From: Nymphaea colorata | Taxonomy: Eukaryota; Streptophyta; Magnoliopsida; Nymphaeales; Nymphaeaceae | Reading direction: 5' to 3' | Length of the DNA: 64,000 nt | Assembly: GCF_008831285.2 (NCBI RefSeq) | Contig: NC_045139.1 | Coordinates: 21,682,412-21,746,411 of the forward strand | In this document: positions 13,401 to 26,875 of the stretch, piece after piece | Position numbering within the stretch: the first letter of the stretch is position 1 | Layout: each line of letters begins with the position of its first letter | The notes under the pieces: model-generated | The model's input: only the letters and a program-made list of their open reading frames with translations | The model's database searches: none | Told to the model about the DNA's origin: nothing | Translations under genes and position numbers: made by a program

Positions 13401-16400
13401 TGGTAGTGTTTGTCTGCCCAAGGTAACTGTTGAGGCTTGATATCATCATTCAGCTTTTGTCTGTTTTGTAATTATGCAAGAAACAAATGACTTTCAGGTC
13501 ATATTACATGCTTAGATGGTGTCTACACCATGGCCACATGATATGACACCAACATGGACATTGCGCATCCTTTCACAGTTCATGGGAACTGGCAGTTGTA
13601 TATTGACTAACTGTGTAAAAAGCTCTGTTAGTTTACCATTTTCTTTATTACCTTGGTTTACAATTTTGTTCTTTTATTTTTTGTCATTTTTGTAACTGCA
13701 TTTTACTGCTGTTAATGTTTTCATTTGGTAAGTTTGTTCATTCCTTAGTCCTTACAATTTGGACTGTGTATCACTTACATAGTTCTATATGTAAACTCTT
13801 CTTTTGCCTTTGTCCATTGTTCATAGCAACTGACTGTTTTGTGTAGGAAGATGGTGAACAGTCTCCTTCAAGACAACCAACGCAGGTATCCCAAACAATC
13901 TCCTCTTCCAGGAACCATTCCTATGGGGGACCTAGTAATGGCAGTCTGCAGGCAATGAAGCATGATGAATTTCAATTGAAGGTAGAACAAGGCCATGACG
14001 AGCTATTACTTTATTCCTTTAATTCTAGCATGATAAATTTCAATTGAAGGTAGAACAAGGCCATGATGAGCTATTGCTTTATTCCTGACGAGCTATTGCT
14101 TTATTCCTTTAATTCTACTTTTTGTTATTGACCATCATATGCTAGGAGTTCATGGCTTGTTGATGTTGATTTTAAGGTTTATATTGTTGGTGCTTTCTTC
14201 TGGGGTGATCTTAGTATGCAATTTTTGTTTTCCATGACATTCGGTTGATGTTCTCTAGTATAAATTTGAAAGGAGTAGCATAATGGTTCTTTTTCTTTTG
14301 TCCAATATTGGGCTTGAAATCTATCTGAGTTGCATCCTTGAATGCCTCTAGGAATTTGCACGTTCATTAGAAGAGAGCAATAGCGCTCTGGAAGCTTTGC
14401 GTGCTGATCATGAGGTATTGCTGACAGAAATGAAGCAACTGAGAGAGCAGCTAGAGAAAGAAAGAGTAGATTCAACTAGCACAAAGCTGCAGCTGGAAGG
14501 TACATCCTATCCTATGCATGGATAGTGATTTGCACATCTTTTGGTTTTTTCTTTTATTTAGCTTAATGTTGTGTTTTCTCCAGGGGAACAGAATTCAAAC
14601 AAATCTTTTCAGAAGGAACTTCATGCTGTGAAGGTTGAAAGAGATAGGGTAAATGCTAGTTAATGTTACCACCAAGTTTTTGACGTTTTGACTGCTACAT
14701 GTTAAGGGTTTCATTTTAAATTCCTGTAAGGGACTCTAAAATGCTCTCTGTACACCTGCACATGCACGTATATATAAACACTGTGCTTCTAAACTATCCA
14801 ACTTTGTTTGTTTGTAAAGTCTGATCTTCGTTTTCTCCGCTTTTTGTCACAATTTGGGGCTTCATAAGGCATGATGATGTTACCAGATATTTGGTTATAG
14901 TCTTATGCAGAGATGAAAGAACTTCATGACTGCTTGGATAAGAAAACGTTGGAGGTAGAAAGATTGCAGTTGGAGTTAAATAGGAGAGATGCGGAAGAAA
15001 CAGTACAGGCTTCTGAAAGCATGCCAAAGTCTATATCTGCACTGGAGAAAGAGATTACTGATCTAAAGGTTAGTTCTCTATAGACAGCCATTTACAGTTC
15101 AGACAGGCTTGACATCTTTAGTGGTTCCTACCACAGAAAGTTATTTTTCTAAGGAAAGGTTGATAATTTTACATGGTATGTCCACACTTTGTATGTTTAT
15201 GTTCGTGGCTAATGCTTTACATTTGTAACTTTAAAACTGGTCTCCATTGCCCTTCAGACATTTTTCATTAATTCAGTGTGAACTAATGACTGCGTATAGT
15301 TCTAGGGTATGCTTGGATGTTCTTAACTCTTAAGGTGGAACCTGACCATGGTTGACAAGTCTACTTTAATCACTTGCTAAATGTTACATGAAAATATTGC
15401 AGCTTAAGATTTCTCATATGAAAACATGGTAAGCAAGGGCCGAGCCAAGATGCAAGGGGGAACTTGGGTGCCCCAGATTTTCAAAAAAGTCAAAATTACA
15501 ATATCAATATTTTGTAGAATGCGTTTTGGTCCTTGCTGAATTTTTGAACATCCATTATGGCCCCCGAATTGTAGACAAATCGAATGTAAACCACCTTCTC
15601 CCCCAACAAAAAAAAAAGAAAAAAAAAAGGTTCAGGCCACTGATGGTCACCATTTTGCAAGTTGCTGTCAGACCTTTTCCCTTTAACTTCTAGGGTATGT
15701 CTCAGTGTCAATATTGCAGCACTCATGAATGTATAAGTAGTTTATAATTTATAGTATGAACGTGTTGCAACATAATGTATCTTGTGTAACACAATAGTAA
15801 GCATTTGGATGTTTGGATGCCTAGTTTAATTACATGCTGTATGAAGATTTTGCAGCTTAATATTTCTTATATGACAATTAGTAAGGTTTACAATGCGCTG
15901 CAACAAGCTCAGATCTGTGTTGACCTATTCAAATTGGAGGAAGTCATAATCCAACTGTAAGGCAAGTCTAAATATATTCCTTCATGCAGCAACCACCTCA
16001 ATATTTAGAGATTGGTGACTGGCGAAAGCTACTAAGGCACAAGTCTTCTAATCTAAGATAATTTTTGTGTGCATACTAGGTTGGCAGAAAGTTACCAACA
16101 TGTTGGCTGTCAATTTTAGGCTCTGGTTATGACCGTTAACTGTCAATCGTTTTTATTCTTTTTTTTTTTTGTTTCTGTTGATATTTGATTGAATTTCGTA
16201 AATAATTAGTTTGAATTTAATGTATTTTAGATCAAATTATCAAAATTCTCGCGTGAGAAGGAAAAGGCAGAAGCTACAACACTTCATTTGGAACAAAAGC
16301 TCAAGGATGCATGCCATGAAAGAGATAAAGCAGTGCAAGAGGTTGCACGCTTGAAGAAACATTTGCTGGATAAGGTAGCCGTTCCTGCACATTTTTAACA

Positions 16401-19400
16401 TCAAGTTTATCTTTCATTGACCCCTTATCCATTAGTTTATATTTAACAGAGACACTTTCCTTTTTACTGCCATATCATTTTCTTTAATATTATCACTCAG
16501 TTTTAACTCAAGCTGTATTGTTCTATTTTTATGGATATGAATGTTCGCATGTATATGTTTTGTGTGTGTTTGGAAGCATTGGCCTCTGCTGGTCCTCTAG
16601 GGTGACTGGTCTTGTTCTTTGTTTTGTTTTTGTTGCTAGTAGATTGAGCTCTAACATTACATGTTTTGGTGAAAACTTTGTGCTGAACTTGAGGATGCTT
16701 TCTTCTGTTGTCGCATTGTATAGCATTTTGAAGAATCGGAGAAGATGGATGCAGACGGCAATCTCATTGAAGAACTACAAGCGAATTGTGAACTTCAAAG
16801 AACTAGAATAGTGCAGCTAGAAAGTTCCCTCAGACAGGCAATTTCGAGTCAGGAAGAGATAAAGAAGATTAATGGCAGTGAACTTCACAGGTCTAACGAA
16901 ATTATCAAGGAACTTAGGCAGAAGTTGGCCAGCTGTATGAGCACAATTGATTCAAAGAACGTGGAACTCTTGAATCTTCAGACAGCTCTTGGTCAATACT
17001 ATGCTGAGAGTGAGGCAAAGGTATTCTTTCCTAGAATCTTGTTTTCTTTCTTTGGAGAAAGATTACAAACTTTTCCTTTTGATCTTTGCGTGGATCTCCA
17101 TGGCAGGAAAGACTTCTTGGTGACTTGGCTGTGGCTAGGGAAGATTTATCTCATATGTCTCAGTCATTAGCGGTATGCTTATTATTATTTTCTAGATACT
17201 TATATCTTTTTCTTAATTTGGGTACCATATTTTCTGATGTTGAAGGTATTGTCTATTTAATTCTATAATCCTCTGGGTTCATTCTCTATTTAATGTTATT
17301 TTTTTTCAACATTCTGGCTATCAGCCTTGTGTCACAGAGAAATCTGTGGATGATTATTAGTTAATTATTCCCTAAAATTTGTAAATCTGGTTACATATGG
17401 TTTTGTTAAGTTTTCTTTTAGAACCACATGGTCAATCCAATTGTATGATCAGGGTAAGGGTGCACATAAAAGTTTGGACTTTGTCTGGATTGTGCTCTAA
17501 GAACAGATTGACTTTCTGCATGGGAATTTCCTATGTTCCAAAACTTGCCGCCTTTAATTGTGCTTTTCTTTGGATTGATTTCCTGAAAGGGTGTTGGGCT
17601 TTACTAGGAGTTAAGGCAACTGTCTTCATATGCTAACATGGTCAGCAGAATGATGTTGCTCGGCAAACTTATAAATGTGTGTGCTTCAAATTTTCAATAC
17701 GGGGCCGTTTGATGACAGGGAAATGTGGAATTGGAAAAATATTTCTGGAAATAAGTTTCCTAGAATTATGGAATGGGAGAAATCTTTCCGATTCTCATTT
17801 TGATGTGTGTGTGATGACTGAGAAATAAATTTCCAGAAATTTATTTCTTAGTTTGATAAAAAAGAAATATATTTTCAGGTTTAGTGGCATGTAAGAACTG
17901 ATAATCGAGTAAATAGCTCTTAGGCGCTCGTCAATAGCTCTCAGGCGCTCCTCTGCTTCAGGCATCGCATAGGGATGAAGATGCTCCCATAATTGTTAAA
18001 ATTCAGCGCCTGCTCAGATTCTGCTGAAACTTTGACAGCAGCTTGAAGTCCGGTTGAGGAAGAGACACCCAACTTCTCAGGTTCAAATTCGCCCCAGGAA
18101 CCAATCGCGTGAAGATCTCCTGAAGTCTCCTCCGACTGTCGCCTGCGAGTTTCCAATTTCGCAGCAGCGCCGCTTCCTGCGTCCAATCCAACCAAATCCA
18201 CCAACAATCCACAAGCAACTCAACGCCAATCAAACAATAACCAAAGGAAGAACAGACTGTAGAATCGCCTCAAAATTGGGGAAGAGACTCCAGAAGATCA
18301 GGCGATCCTTCTGGAATGAAAAGCCCCCTCAGATAGCCGGCCGATCGCCAGAAATTGCGCCTGTATCAGAGTTCTGTCTGGCGATATCCCTGAACCGAGA
18401 ATAAGAGGATTTCTCCAATCGATTGGCTCTCAATTTGTCCTCCATCTTCTCATCTTCTCAAATTCGCGCTGTTCTTCTTAGACATGGCTGCGCCAAACCC
18501 TCGAGCGTGGCTCCTCCGATCTTCCCTTCTCCCCTCGATGCCTCGTGCTCTGTCATTATTTCCGATTCCAGCCTCAACAGTCAGAAATGGACATATTTTA
18601 AAATTTTGAAATTTTTTTCCTGGGCTACAGACCTACAGTACTTTTTGAGCCCATCAAACGGGCCCTACATGTAGTCCAACATCCCATCTTCATTGTCCCA
18701 GAAGAAATCTAGGTTACTAATTCACTGTCACAAAAAACACGTCTTATTGGAAAAAGACAAATATTATACGCCAAAACATAGTCAGCTGTATAATACCTGT
18801 ACAAAACGCATCTTTTTTAAAAAAATATCAGAAAATAAAAAACATGAAAAAAACACGTATTATACGCGTTTTTTTGCTTTTTGCTGAGATTATCTCGTTT
18901 TATTCCCGAGATATACAACTTTTCCTTATTATACCTGAGAAATTTCTTTCCATATAATACCCGTACACGTTTTTCATGACAATGGTTACTATTATCAATT
19001 GTCTTAGCAAAGTTATGTCATATGCTGTAAAATATTTATAGGCATATGATATTGCCACAGACCAATTTTAGACTCTGTCTACAGAACACGCACACACACC
19101 AGCAAAGCCCAGCTTATGCTCAGAGGTCAGTACTTTTTCATTACGGTTAACCCTCGATTAGGCAGTATATATCTATACCTCACGGGTAGGTTATTCCAAG
19201 GGTCCATTTACCGAGCCACTGATCCACCCGACTCCTGTAATGACAGAAACAAATATTAAAACAGCACAGTAAACACGACAATACTAACTAAGACCCAAGT
19301 GATTCAAACGTGGTCCACATGGACCCTAACATCATTCCCCCTAGGAGAAGCACCTTGTCCTCAAGGTGTGAATCCAGGGAACCTGCTCTTAATGTTTTCT

Positions 19401-22400
19401 GCTGATTCCCAGGTTGCTCGTTCCTCCTCACTATGATCTGACCATTCAATGAGCCATTGTATTTCCTTCCGGTTCTCCTTCGTCATGGTTCTGGACCCTA
19501 GGCGTCTGTAGGGAAACATGCCTGATGTATCATTAAGGGCTGGTGCGGATGCTGCCTCACTCTGTGCTATCTCCGGTGGGCAATGTTTCAACTTCGAAAC
19601 ATGGAAAACAAGATGTATTGCACTTCCTTCTAGTAACTGCAGCTCATAGGTCAGGGATCCTATCCTCTGCACGATTTTGTAGGGTGCAACATATTGGGAT
19701 GAAGGCTTAGTGTGTACCCTTTGGGAACTGAATCCCACTCCTCCGCTGGGCCTGCGCAGGTAGACCCATGATCCAACGTGATGCTGTTGATCTTGGTGTC
19801 TTCGGTTGCATTGAATTACCATCGATTTCTGGCCTGTGATAAGTGTTCCTTCAGATCATGCAGAACCACGGCTGCGAAGGTGTATATCAACAGCAGACTC
19901 TTAGGTTGATCCTGGTTGATATCATCTGATATTTGGTGGAGGTCTCCCATGTGCAACTTCAAAGGGAATGACACCTATGGAAGAATGCCAGCAGGAGTTG
20001 TAGGCTAGTTCAGCCCAAGACAAGTAATCAGCCCACACCTTTGGTCGCTGTCCCGCAAAGCAATGCAGGTAAGTCTCCAAGCAGCGATTCACAACTTCAG
20101 TTTGGCCGTCGGCTTCTGGATGGTAGGAGGTGCTCATTTGCAGTTTTGTGCCTTGCATTTGGAAGTATTCCTTCCAAAATGCACTGAAAAATAGAGGATC
20201 CCTGTTGCTTGGTGATCGACCTAGGCATGCCGTGGAGTCTCCCCATGCGATCTTGGAATGTTTTGGCAACCGATTTCGTTGTGAAGTGGTGGGCTAAGGC
20301 AATAAAATGGGTGTACTTCGTAAGCCTGTCCACAACCACCAATATGACAGAATTTCCATGTGAGGAAGGCAGCCCTTCGATGAAATCCATCAAAATATCC
20401 TTCCAAATCTGCTCGGGAATAGGGAGGGGTTGCAGGTACATTGATGGTTTCATGGTTTCGTATTTGTTGTGCTGACATGTATCACAGTTTTTGACAATGT
20501 CTTGGATAGCCTGCTTCATGCCTGGCCAGAAGAAAGTGTCAAGCATTCTGCGGTAAGTTCCTTCTACCCCATCTTGGCCTATTGCCTTTGTGCCGTGATA
20601 ATATGCCATGAGTATCTGGGGTAACTTTGTCTCTGGCAGGATGTATATGCGTTCCTGAAAATACAAATAAGGTGATAACCGTAGGTTTTCATGGAGTTGG
20701 AGGCTAGCTGTTCCCTGATTTTCAGTACTGAAGGCTCGTGCTGGAGATGTTGTCCGATCTGGTCCCAGAGTTCTACTTGCACAATGCACACTGGACAGGT
20801 TCATGAGGAGGTGCTGTTGCTGCTGATCAGACATGGGGCACGACAGTCCATCAGCAGTTGAATTATCCTTTCCCTTGTGATACTGTATCTCAATGTCGAA
20901 CCCTAGGAGCTTCCCCATCCACTTGTGGAGTGCTGTTGTCAGACATTGCTGCTGCAATCAGAATCGTAAACTGTTATGATCTGTGAGGACTGTGAAGCGT
21001 TCGGCCTATTAAGTAATGCTTCCATTTTGTGACCGCCAACACCACTGCTTAGTTTGCACTCGTAGGCTGATAAAAATGAACATAACCCCCATCGCCTTAC
21101 TGAAAAAGGCTACAGGTTGCTGTCCTTGGCTCAGGACTGTGCCTTGCCTAGATCAGAGGCATCAGATTCCACCACAAAAGGGCCTGGAAATCAGGCATTC
21201 TTAGCACAGGTGCTGTCGTTACTGACTTTTTCAGCGCTCTGAAGGTGTCTTCCGCCTGTTGACTCTATGAGAACTACCCTTTCGTGAGGGCAGTAAAGGG
21301 GGCAGCCAGGAGCCCATAACCTTGTACAAATTTGCGATAATATCCCACCAGCCCTAAGAAAGCCCGTAAGCCTCTCACGCTAGTGGGTGGGCTTTTCCAG
21401 TGTCTTACCACTGGTATCTTTTCTTCCTCCATCTTTACCTGCCCATAGCTGATGATGTCCTAAATACGTTATTCCTCTGGTGCCAAAAGAGCACTTGGAC
21501 AGCTTGGCCTTCAACTGGTTCTGCTGCAGCAGGGACATCACTGTGCAAAGGTGTTCCAGGTGCTCCTCTTCGTTTGTGATGTAAATGAGGATATCATCAA
21601 AAAACACTAACACATACCCGCGTAACAGTGGGTGGAATATATCACTCATGACCGATTGGAACATTGCAGGCACGTTGGTTAGGCCAAACGGCATGACCTT
21701 AAATTCATAGTGTCCGTTGTGGGTGTGAAAAGCTGTTTTTGGCACATCTTGGTGACGCTGGTCTGATGATAACTAGAGCATAAATCTAGCTTTAAAAAGT
21801 AGATTGCCCCATGTAGTTTGTCTTGGAGGTCCTCAATGATAGGAATAGGGAATCTGTCCTTCACTGTGACTGCGTTTTGTGCACAGTAGTCCACGCAAAA
21901 TGCCAGTTCCCATCCCTTTTATGGACTAGCAGAGCTGGGGCTGCAAAGGGGCTGTGGCTCGGCTGGATGGTCTCTTGTTCTGGTATGCCTTGATTCACCA
22001 CCATCCATTGATACCATCGAATGGCAGAGCCCTCAAAATGGACTACATCGTGGTTCACTCTGAGGTCGCCGATTATCCCTTGCCCTTGGCAGTCAAAATA
22101 TTGTTCTGCCTTGAATATCCAGCTTAAGGGATTGTCGCCAGAGAATTTGGGAGATTCCATCTCCATCGGTCGCCAGAGAGAACTTCCAGCAGAATTCACC
22201 TGGTCTGTTGAACTGCGACCTCACTGTTCGTCGGTCTTTGTTCGCTCTGGGCTGGGGAAACGATGGTGGGTTTGCTGCAGTACTTCACATCCCAGGTTTG
22301 CCAACGCTTCTTAGTTGGTGAGGATCGTATTGATCTTGCCATCCATGTCACCCAGACATTGCTCTATCGTCTGGGATGTTCTGTCGGGAGACTCCATGAT

Positions 22401-25400
22401 AGCCATGGTGTCTCAGGTGACTTTGTCTGCCACCATCCTCAGCCCTAATAACTTGGTAGACCCTATCTACAGAACACACACACACACACCACAGCAAAGC
22501 CCAGCTTATGCTCAGAGATCAGTACTTTTTCATTAGGGTTAATCCCTTGATGAGGCAGTATATATCTATACCTCACGGGTAGGTTATTACGAGGGTCCAT
22601 TTACAGACCTGCTGATCTGCCCGACTCCTGTAAGGACAGAAACAAAGCACAAAACGGCACAGTAAACACAACAAGATTAACTAAGACCCAATTGACTGAA
22701 ATGTGGTCCACATGGACCCTAATAAATTTTTTTTGCCCAAGTTTTTTTTGGTCTTGCATTATGAAGAATGTTTAGATTTCCTTATTTTGGTGACAGTGTT
22801 GTTCTTAAATATTTATTTGTATCATAGTCATAGAAAACGCGTTTTTTCGAAAAAATGCAAAAAAAAAAAACGTGATAAATTAATTATCCGTTGAAAACTA
22901 AAAAAAACGCGTTTTCTTGAAAAAAACGTTAAAAACAAAAAACACATGTTTTTCGCGTTTTTTTCAGTTTTTCATTTTTTTCAGTTTTTTTAATGTCACA
23001 CAGTTTTTTTTCGTTTTGTATTTTTTATTTGTTGCAAATCTACTTATCTTTTGATGTTTATGTTATTAGTTTCTCACTTATTTTATTTTTCTTCCATTTT
23101 TAGTTTTTTAAAATTTTAAAAAATCCGTATTTTTCCTTTTTTTTTTCCTTTTTTTTCAAGCTCGCCGTATTATACCCAAGAAAAACCTTGCCGTTTAAAA
23201 CTGAGACGTTATTTGTGACTATACTTTGTATGGTTAGTATCTTGCTATTTCTCTGGTGTCTTGTAACCTTTCCCTGTAAGTAGCATATGAGTGTGAAGTG
23301 CATGTTGCGTAACTTTCACTTGTATGTGGTAATTGCTTTCAGGCATGTGACGGTACCTGAATGGTATCTATTGTCTAATGTGCAACATATAAAATTGTAT
23401 GATATTGTGGTTCGACCTATTACTATATTTTGGATCTCTTGTTGGTTGGATCTTGTTTTATTTTTGGTTTCATTGTTGGTCAAGACTATTTGGTAGAATT
23501 TTGTTGCTGATTTTGTCTTTGGGTACTTGTCAGTAGGAATCCATTATTTCAACTAGGCCTTATAAAAAATTCCGGCAAGTTAATCTAGCTGAGCTGATTG
23601 CTGGCACAAATATTTGCTCAGTTGACTCTCTTGATATATGTATTTTCATTTTTCCTTTTTCGTCACAGGAAGCCAATCATGCGTTGGAGATTTCAAAGAA
23701 AGAAAAGGTTGATCTTCTGCTGAAACTTTCCCAGGCTGAAAGGATGCTAATGGAGGGTAAAAACATGTTCAAAGCACTAGAGGAAGATAATTTGAAACTC
23801 AGACGTGCTCTGGAACAGAGCATGACAAGAATTAATCGGATGTCTGTGGATTCAGATTACTATGTTGACAGGTTAGTTTCTCAACCTCAAGTCTGTAGTT
23901 TGTAAAAAGCTTGTGGGTAGTAACAATACATGCACAAGATATGAACAAATCATAATGCATCATTGTATAATGTTAACACTTAACAGCTAATGTCAACAAA
24001 AAATGTGTACCTAAACCAATGGAAAGCACGAAGCATGGCCTATGCTATTGCATTTTGATGCATTTCAACTCTATCCTTGTCACATATTTATGTTCTTTTT
24101 ATTCTTCTTCATTTGGTTTTGTAAACAACAAATTTGATAATTCTAGTGTGTTTATGATTTATCCTAAGGTCAACGAAAAAGGGTTGCTGTAGCCAGTTCA
24201 CAGCTTACATATTTTTGCAAAAAAGAACAGTTAGAACACTCTTGTGCCCAAAGTTCACTTACGTATCTTTGCAAAAGGCAGCATTTGGTGGCCTTGCCTA
24301 ATGTGAGAATGTCCTAGTTTGAGGAAGAGAGAGAGAGAGAAAGAGAGATCCTCCTATTACATTTTCTGCCCTTGAATATCATAGTTATTCATGATCTTAT
24401 TCCAAAAGGTCATATTTTTCCTCGAGTAGAGCATAAAGGTAAAGTAGCTATATAAGCATTTTGCCGTCAGGTATAGAACTCACACAATTTTGAATTTATT
24501 AGTTATCGACTGGATACTGGGTCAGATCTGAAATGAATAATAAAATGAGGTCTTATTTTTCTCGGATGTTTTGCAATTACTCTAGATTTAACCATGGTGG
24601 GGTCTATCTTCAAAACTTTGAAATATCCCAACAGTATCTTTTTGGAGCTAGCCAATGATGTCAACAAGATATCATGGTATGCTCAACATACCTCAAAAAA
24701 TAAAGCTTTTAATCTTTTGTGGTAAAAAATAGTGGTCTTGCCGTTACCTTCTTAGGGAGAAAATAAGAATATAGTAACTAATATAAATACTTACTAAGTG
24801 AAAAAAATATAGTCAGTATTGTGCCTTGATAAATAGCCTTGTGTTTAAAATTGTTGTGTGTTAGATATTTGTCATTTAATCGCCAAAGAAGTCAACTATT
24901 TTCTTGCATAGATTGGTTAATGAACGTAATTTTGGTGAAAAAAGCATGGGCTCAAGAGTAGAACTGATACTATTTTCAACCGTATTAGAGTTAATAGCTA
25001 TTGGCTATGGTTAAACAAGACTAGCTACTAAGAACACGAGTTTGAATAGTCAAAGACAAAAGGAAGTATCATTTAAAATTTTTGGGTTCTGATTTTGAGT
25101 AATACGGTTCAAAGGACGGATTTTGAACTTTGGAACATGACATAATAGTGGCACAATTTGTATCAAGAAATTGCATTAGTCCACATTATCTTGGGTCAGG
25201 CCCTATCCTAGTTCCAGGAAAAATTATACCAGCTAGGGTTTTTTGTTCCATTTAAATTCATTGATGCAGTAGTCATGTTCTATTTAGTAGAAGACGTCTT
25301 ATGCTAGTGTTTACACTTATATAGTTGTATGTGCTTTTTTAGGAGGTGAAAAGTCAAAAACTTAGGCTGCATGAATGCTTGATATCGAAGAATGCACATT

Positions 25401-26778
25401 TCTTTAAAGTTTTAAACTAATCTAATCTAAATTATATTTTGTTAGTAAATGAGTACTGAAAATCACTCACTACAGTTTTAGATTGAACCATAGCCACAAA
25501 TATCATTCTCGGATTTTTATCTGCAAGGTTTTTCTTCTGTATTTATCGGCAAAGTTTTTTTTTTGGGGGGGAAAACTCGGAAAAATCTTGGAGTTCTCTA
25601 AAAAAATAAAAAAATCAAAATGTTAGGTAAATTTACAAGAAATGAAAAACTAATAAGTATTGTATTGCATTTAGGAGGTTATGTTAAATACCTAAAGCAA
25701 GAGGAAATAAAACAATGAAACAAAAGTTGAAAAGAAAACAGAAAATGAAATAAAAATAACTGAAAAATTGACGAAAAATCGCGTTAAAGTTGAGATAAAT
25801 TCATTTTTAACGACTTTTCAATATATCACGATATTTTTGTGTTTTTATCATTTTCCTTATTTATTTCATTAATATTGTGATATTTTCAAAAATATTGCGA
25901 TATTTGTGGCTATGGTCATTGAACAAAATTATCATCAACTGTGCTTCTTCAGTGGACTTAAAATGGTGCTTAATTACAAAGAACTTACACACACACACAC
26001 ACATAGAGAATGAGAGAGAAAGGAATATAGCGATCAAGAGTATTGTTGGTTCTAGCCACTTGATATTGTTTATGGTGAACCCAGCAGTGCATATATTATA
26101 CACTCAAAAGGTCCAAAATGACAAGTCTAAAGAAGAACAATGATTTTATATGTTGATTGCATGCTTTTAACTAATTTAACTGAAATCAATGTCATAGAAA
26201 ATGCGTTTATTAAAAAGAACATAAAAAACCGTTAAAAAACAGGTCAGCCATAAAAAAAGGAAAAAAAAACATTATTTTGAAAAAAAGCCAAAAATGAAAA
26301 AAGCTAAAAGAACACGTTTTTTTTCAATTTTTTTGACTTTTTTTTTGCATGTTTTCTTACATTTCTTTAGTTATCAAAATTTTATTTTAACATTTTTCAC
26401 ATGTTATTTTTAGTATCTTTCTTAGAATTTGTTGAAATTTCCTTGAGAAAAACAACTTTGCTATATCATATCCAAGAAAAATCCTACCGTTTGATACTCA
26501 AAAATGATATGTGTGGCAATGATTTAAATCCATCAAATAAACTATTTTTATAAATTCAATCTACGTCACTGCTACAAATATCACGATATTTTCAAAAATG
26601 TTATGGTATTAATGAAAAAATGAAAACAATGTGAAAAAACATGAGAACTTGCACATATCATAAAAAAATATTGATCACGATTTTTTCTTTCATTTTAATC
26701 ACACTGATAGTGAGGGCAGTATTAGCATTTTCTATTAAACCCTAGGTCTGTCTTCACCTCATCACATTCAACCGACGG

Positions 26779-26875
<97 letters not shown>

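Larger units (their letters stand above)
19076..22725 (-). mobile_element. Antisense Ty3/gypsy retrotransposon with two ~260-bp LTRs and an internal gag-RT deletion
   Basis: Two direct copies of about 260 bp (about 19072-19332 and 22457-22720; both contain GCAAAGCCCAGCTTATGCTC and CACGGGTAGGTTATT) flank the coding region and read as LTRs of a - strand element. A polypurine tract precedes the 3' LTR (AGGGGGAATGA, - strand, near 19333-19345). On the - strand the order is gag start (about 22430-22000), RT (about 21980-21380: [11 protein letters not shown]), RNase H/integrase with zinc finger and DDE core (about 20960-20097) and integrase tail (19822-19361: [12 protein letters not shown]). In the frame at 22199-21861 gag ([19 protein letters not shown]) runs straight into RT ([16 protein letters not shown]), so zinc knuckle and protease are deleted. 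Several frameshifts confirm it is dead. Confidence 0.9.

Noticed and set aside
16529-16811. Open frames overlapping intron 8 and golgin exon 9
   Set aside because: Exon 9 is supported in another frame by similarity and splice sites; these are out-of-frame by-products.
18690-18960. ACGCG-rich direct repeats considered as a CRISPR array
   Set aside because: Words are short, irregularly spaced and AT-rich, in a eukaryotic intron; they belong to a dispersed repeat family.
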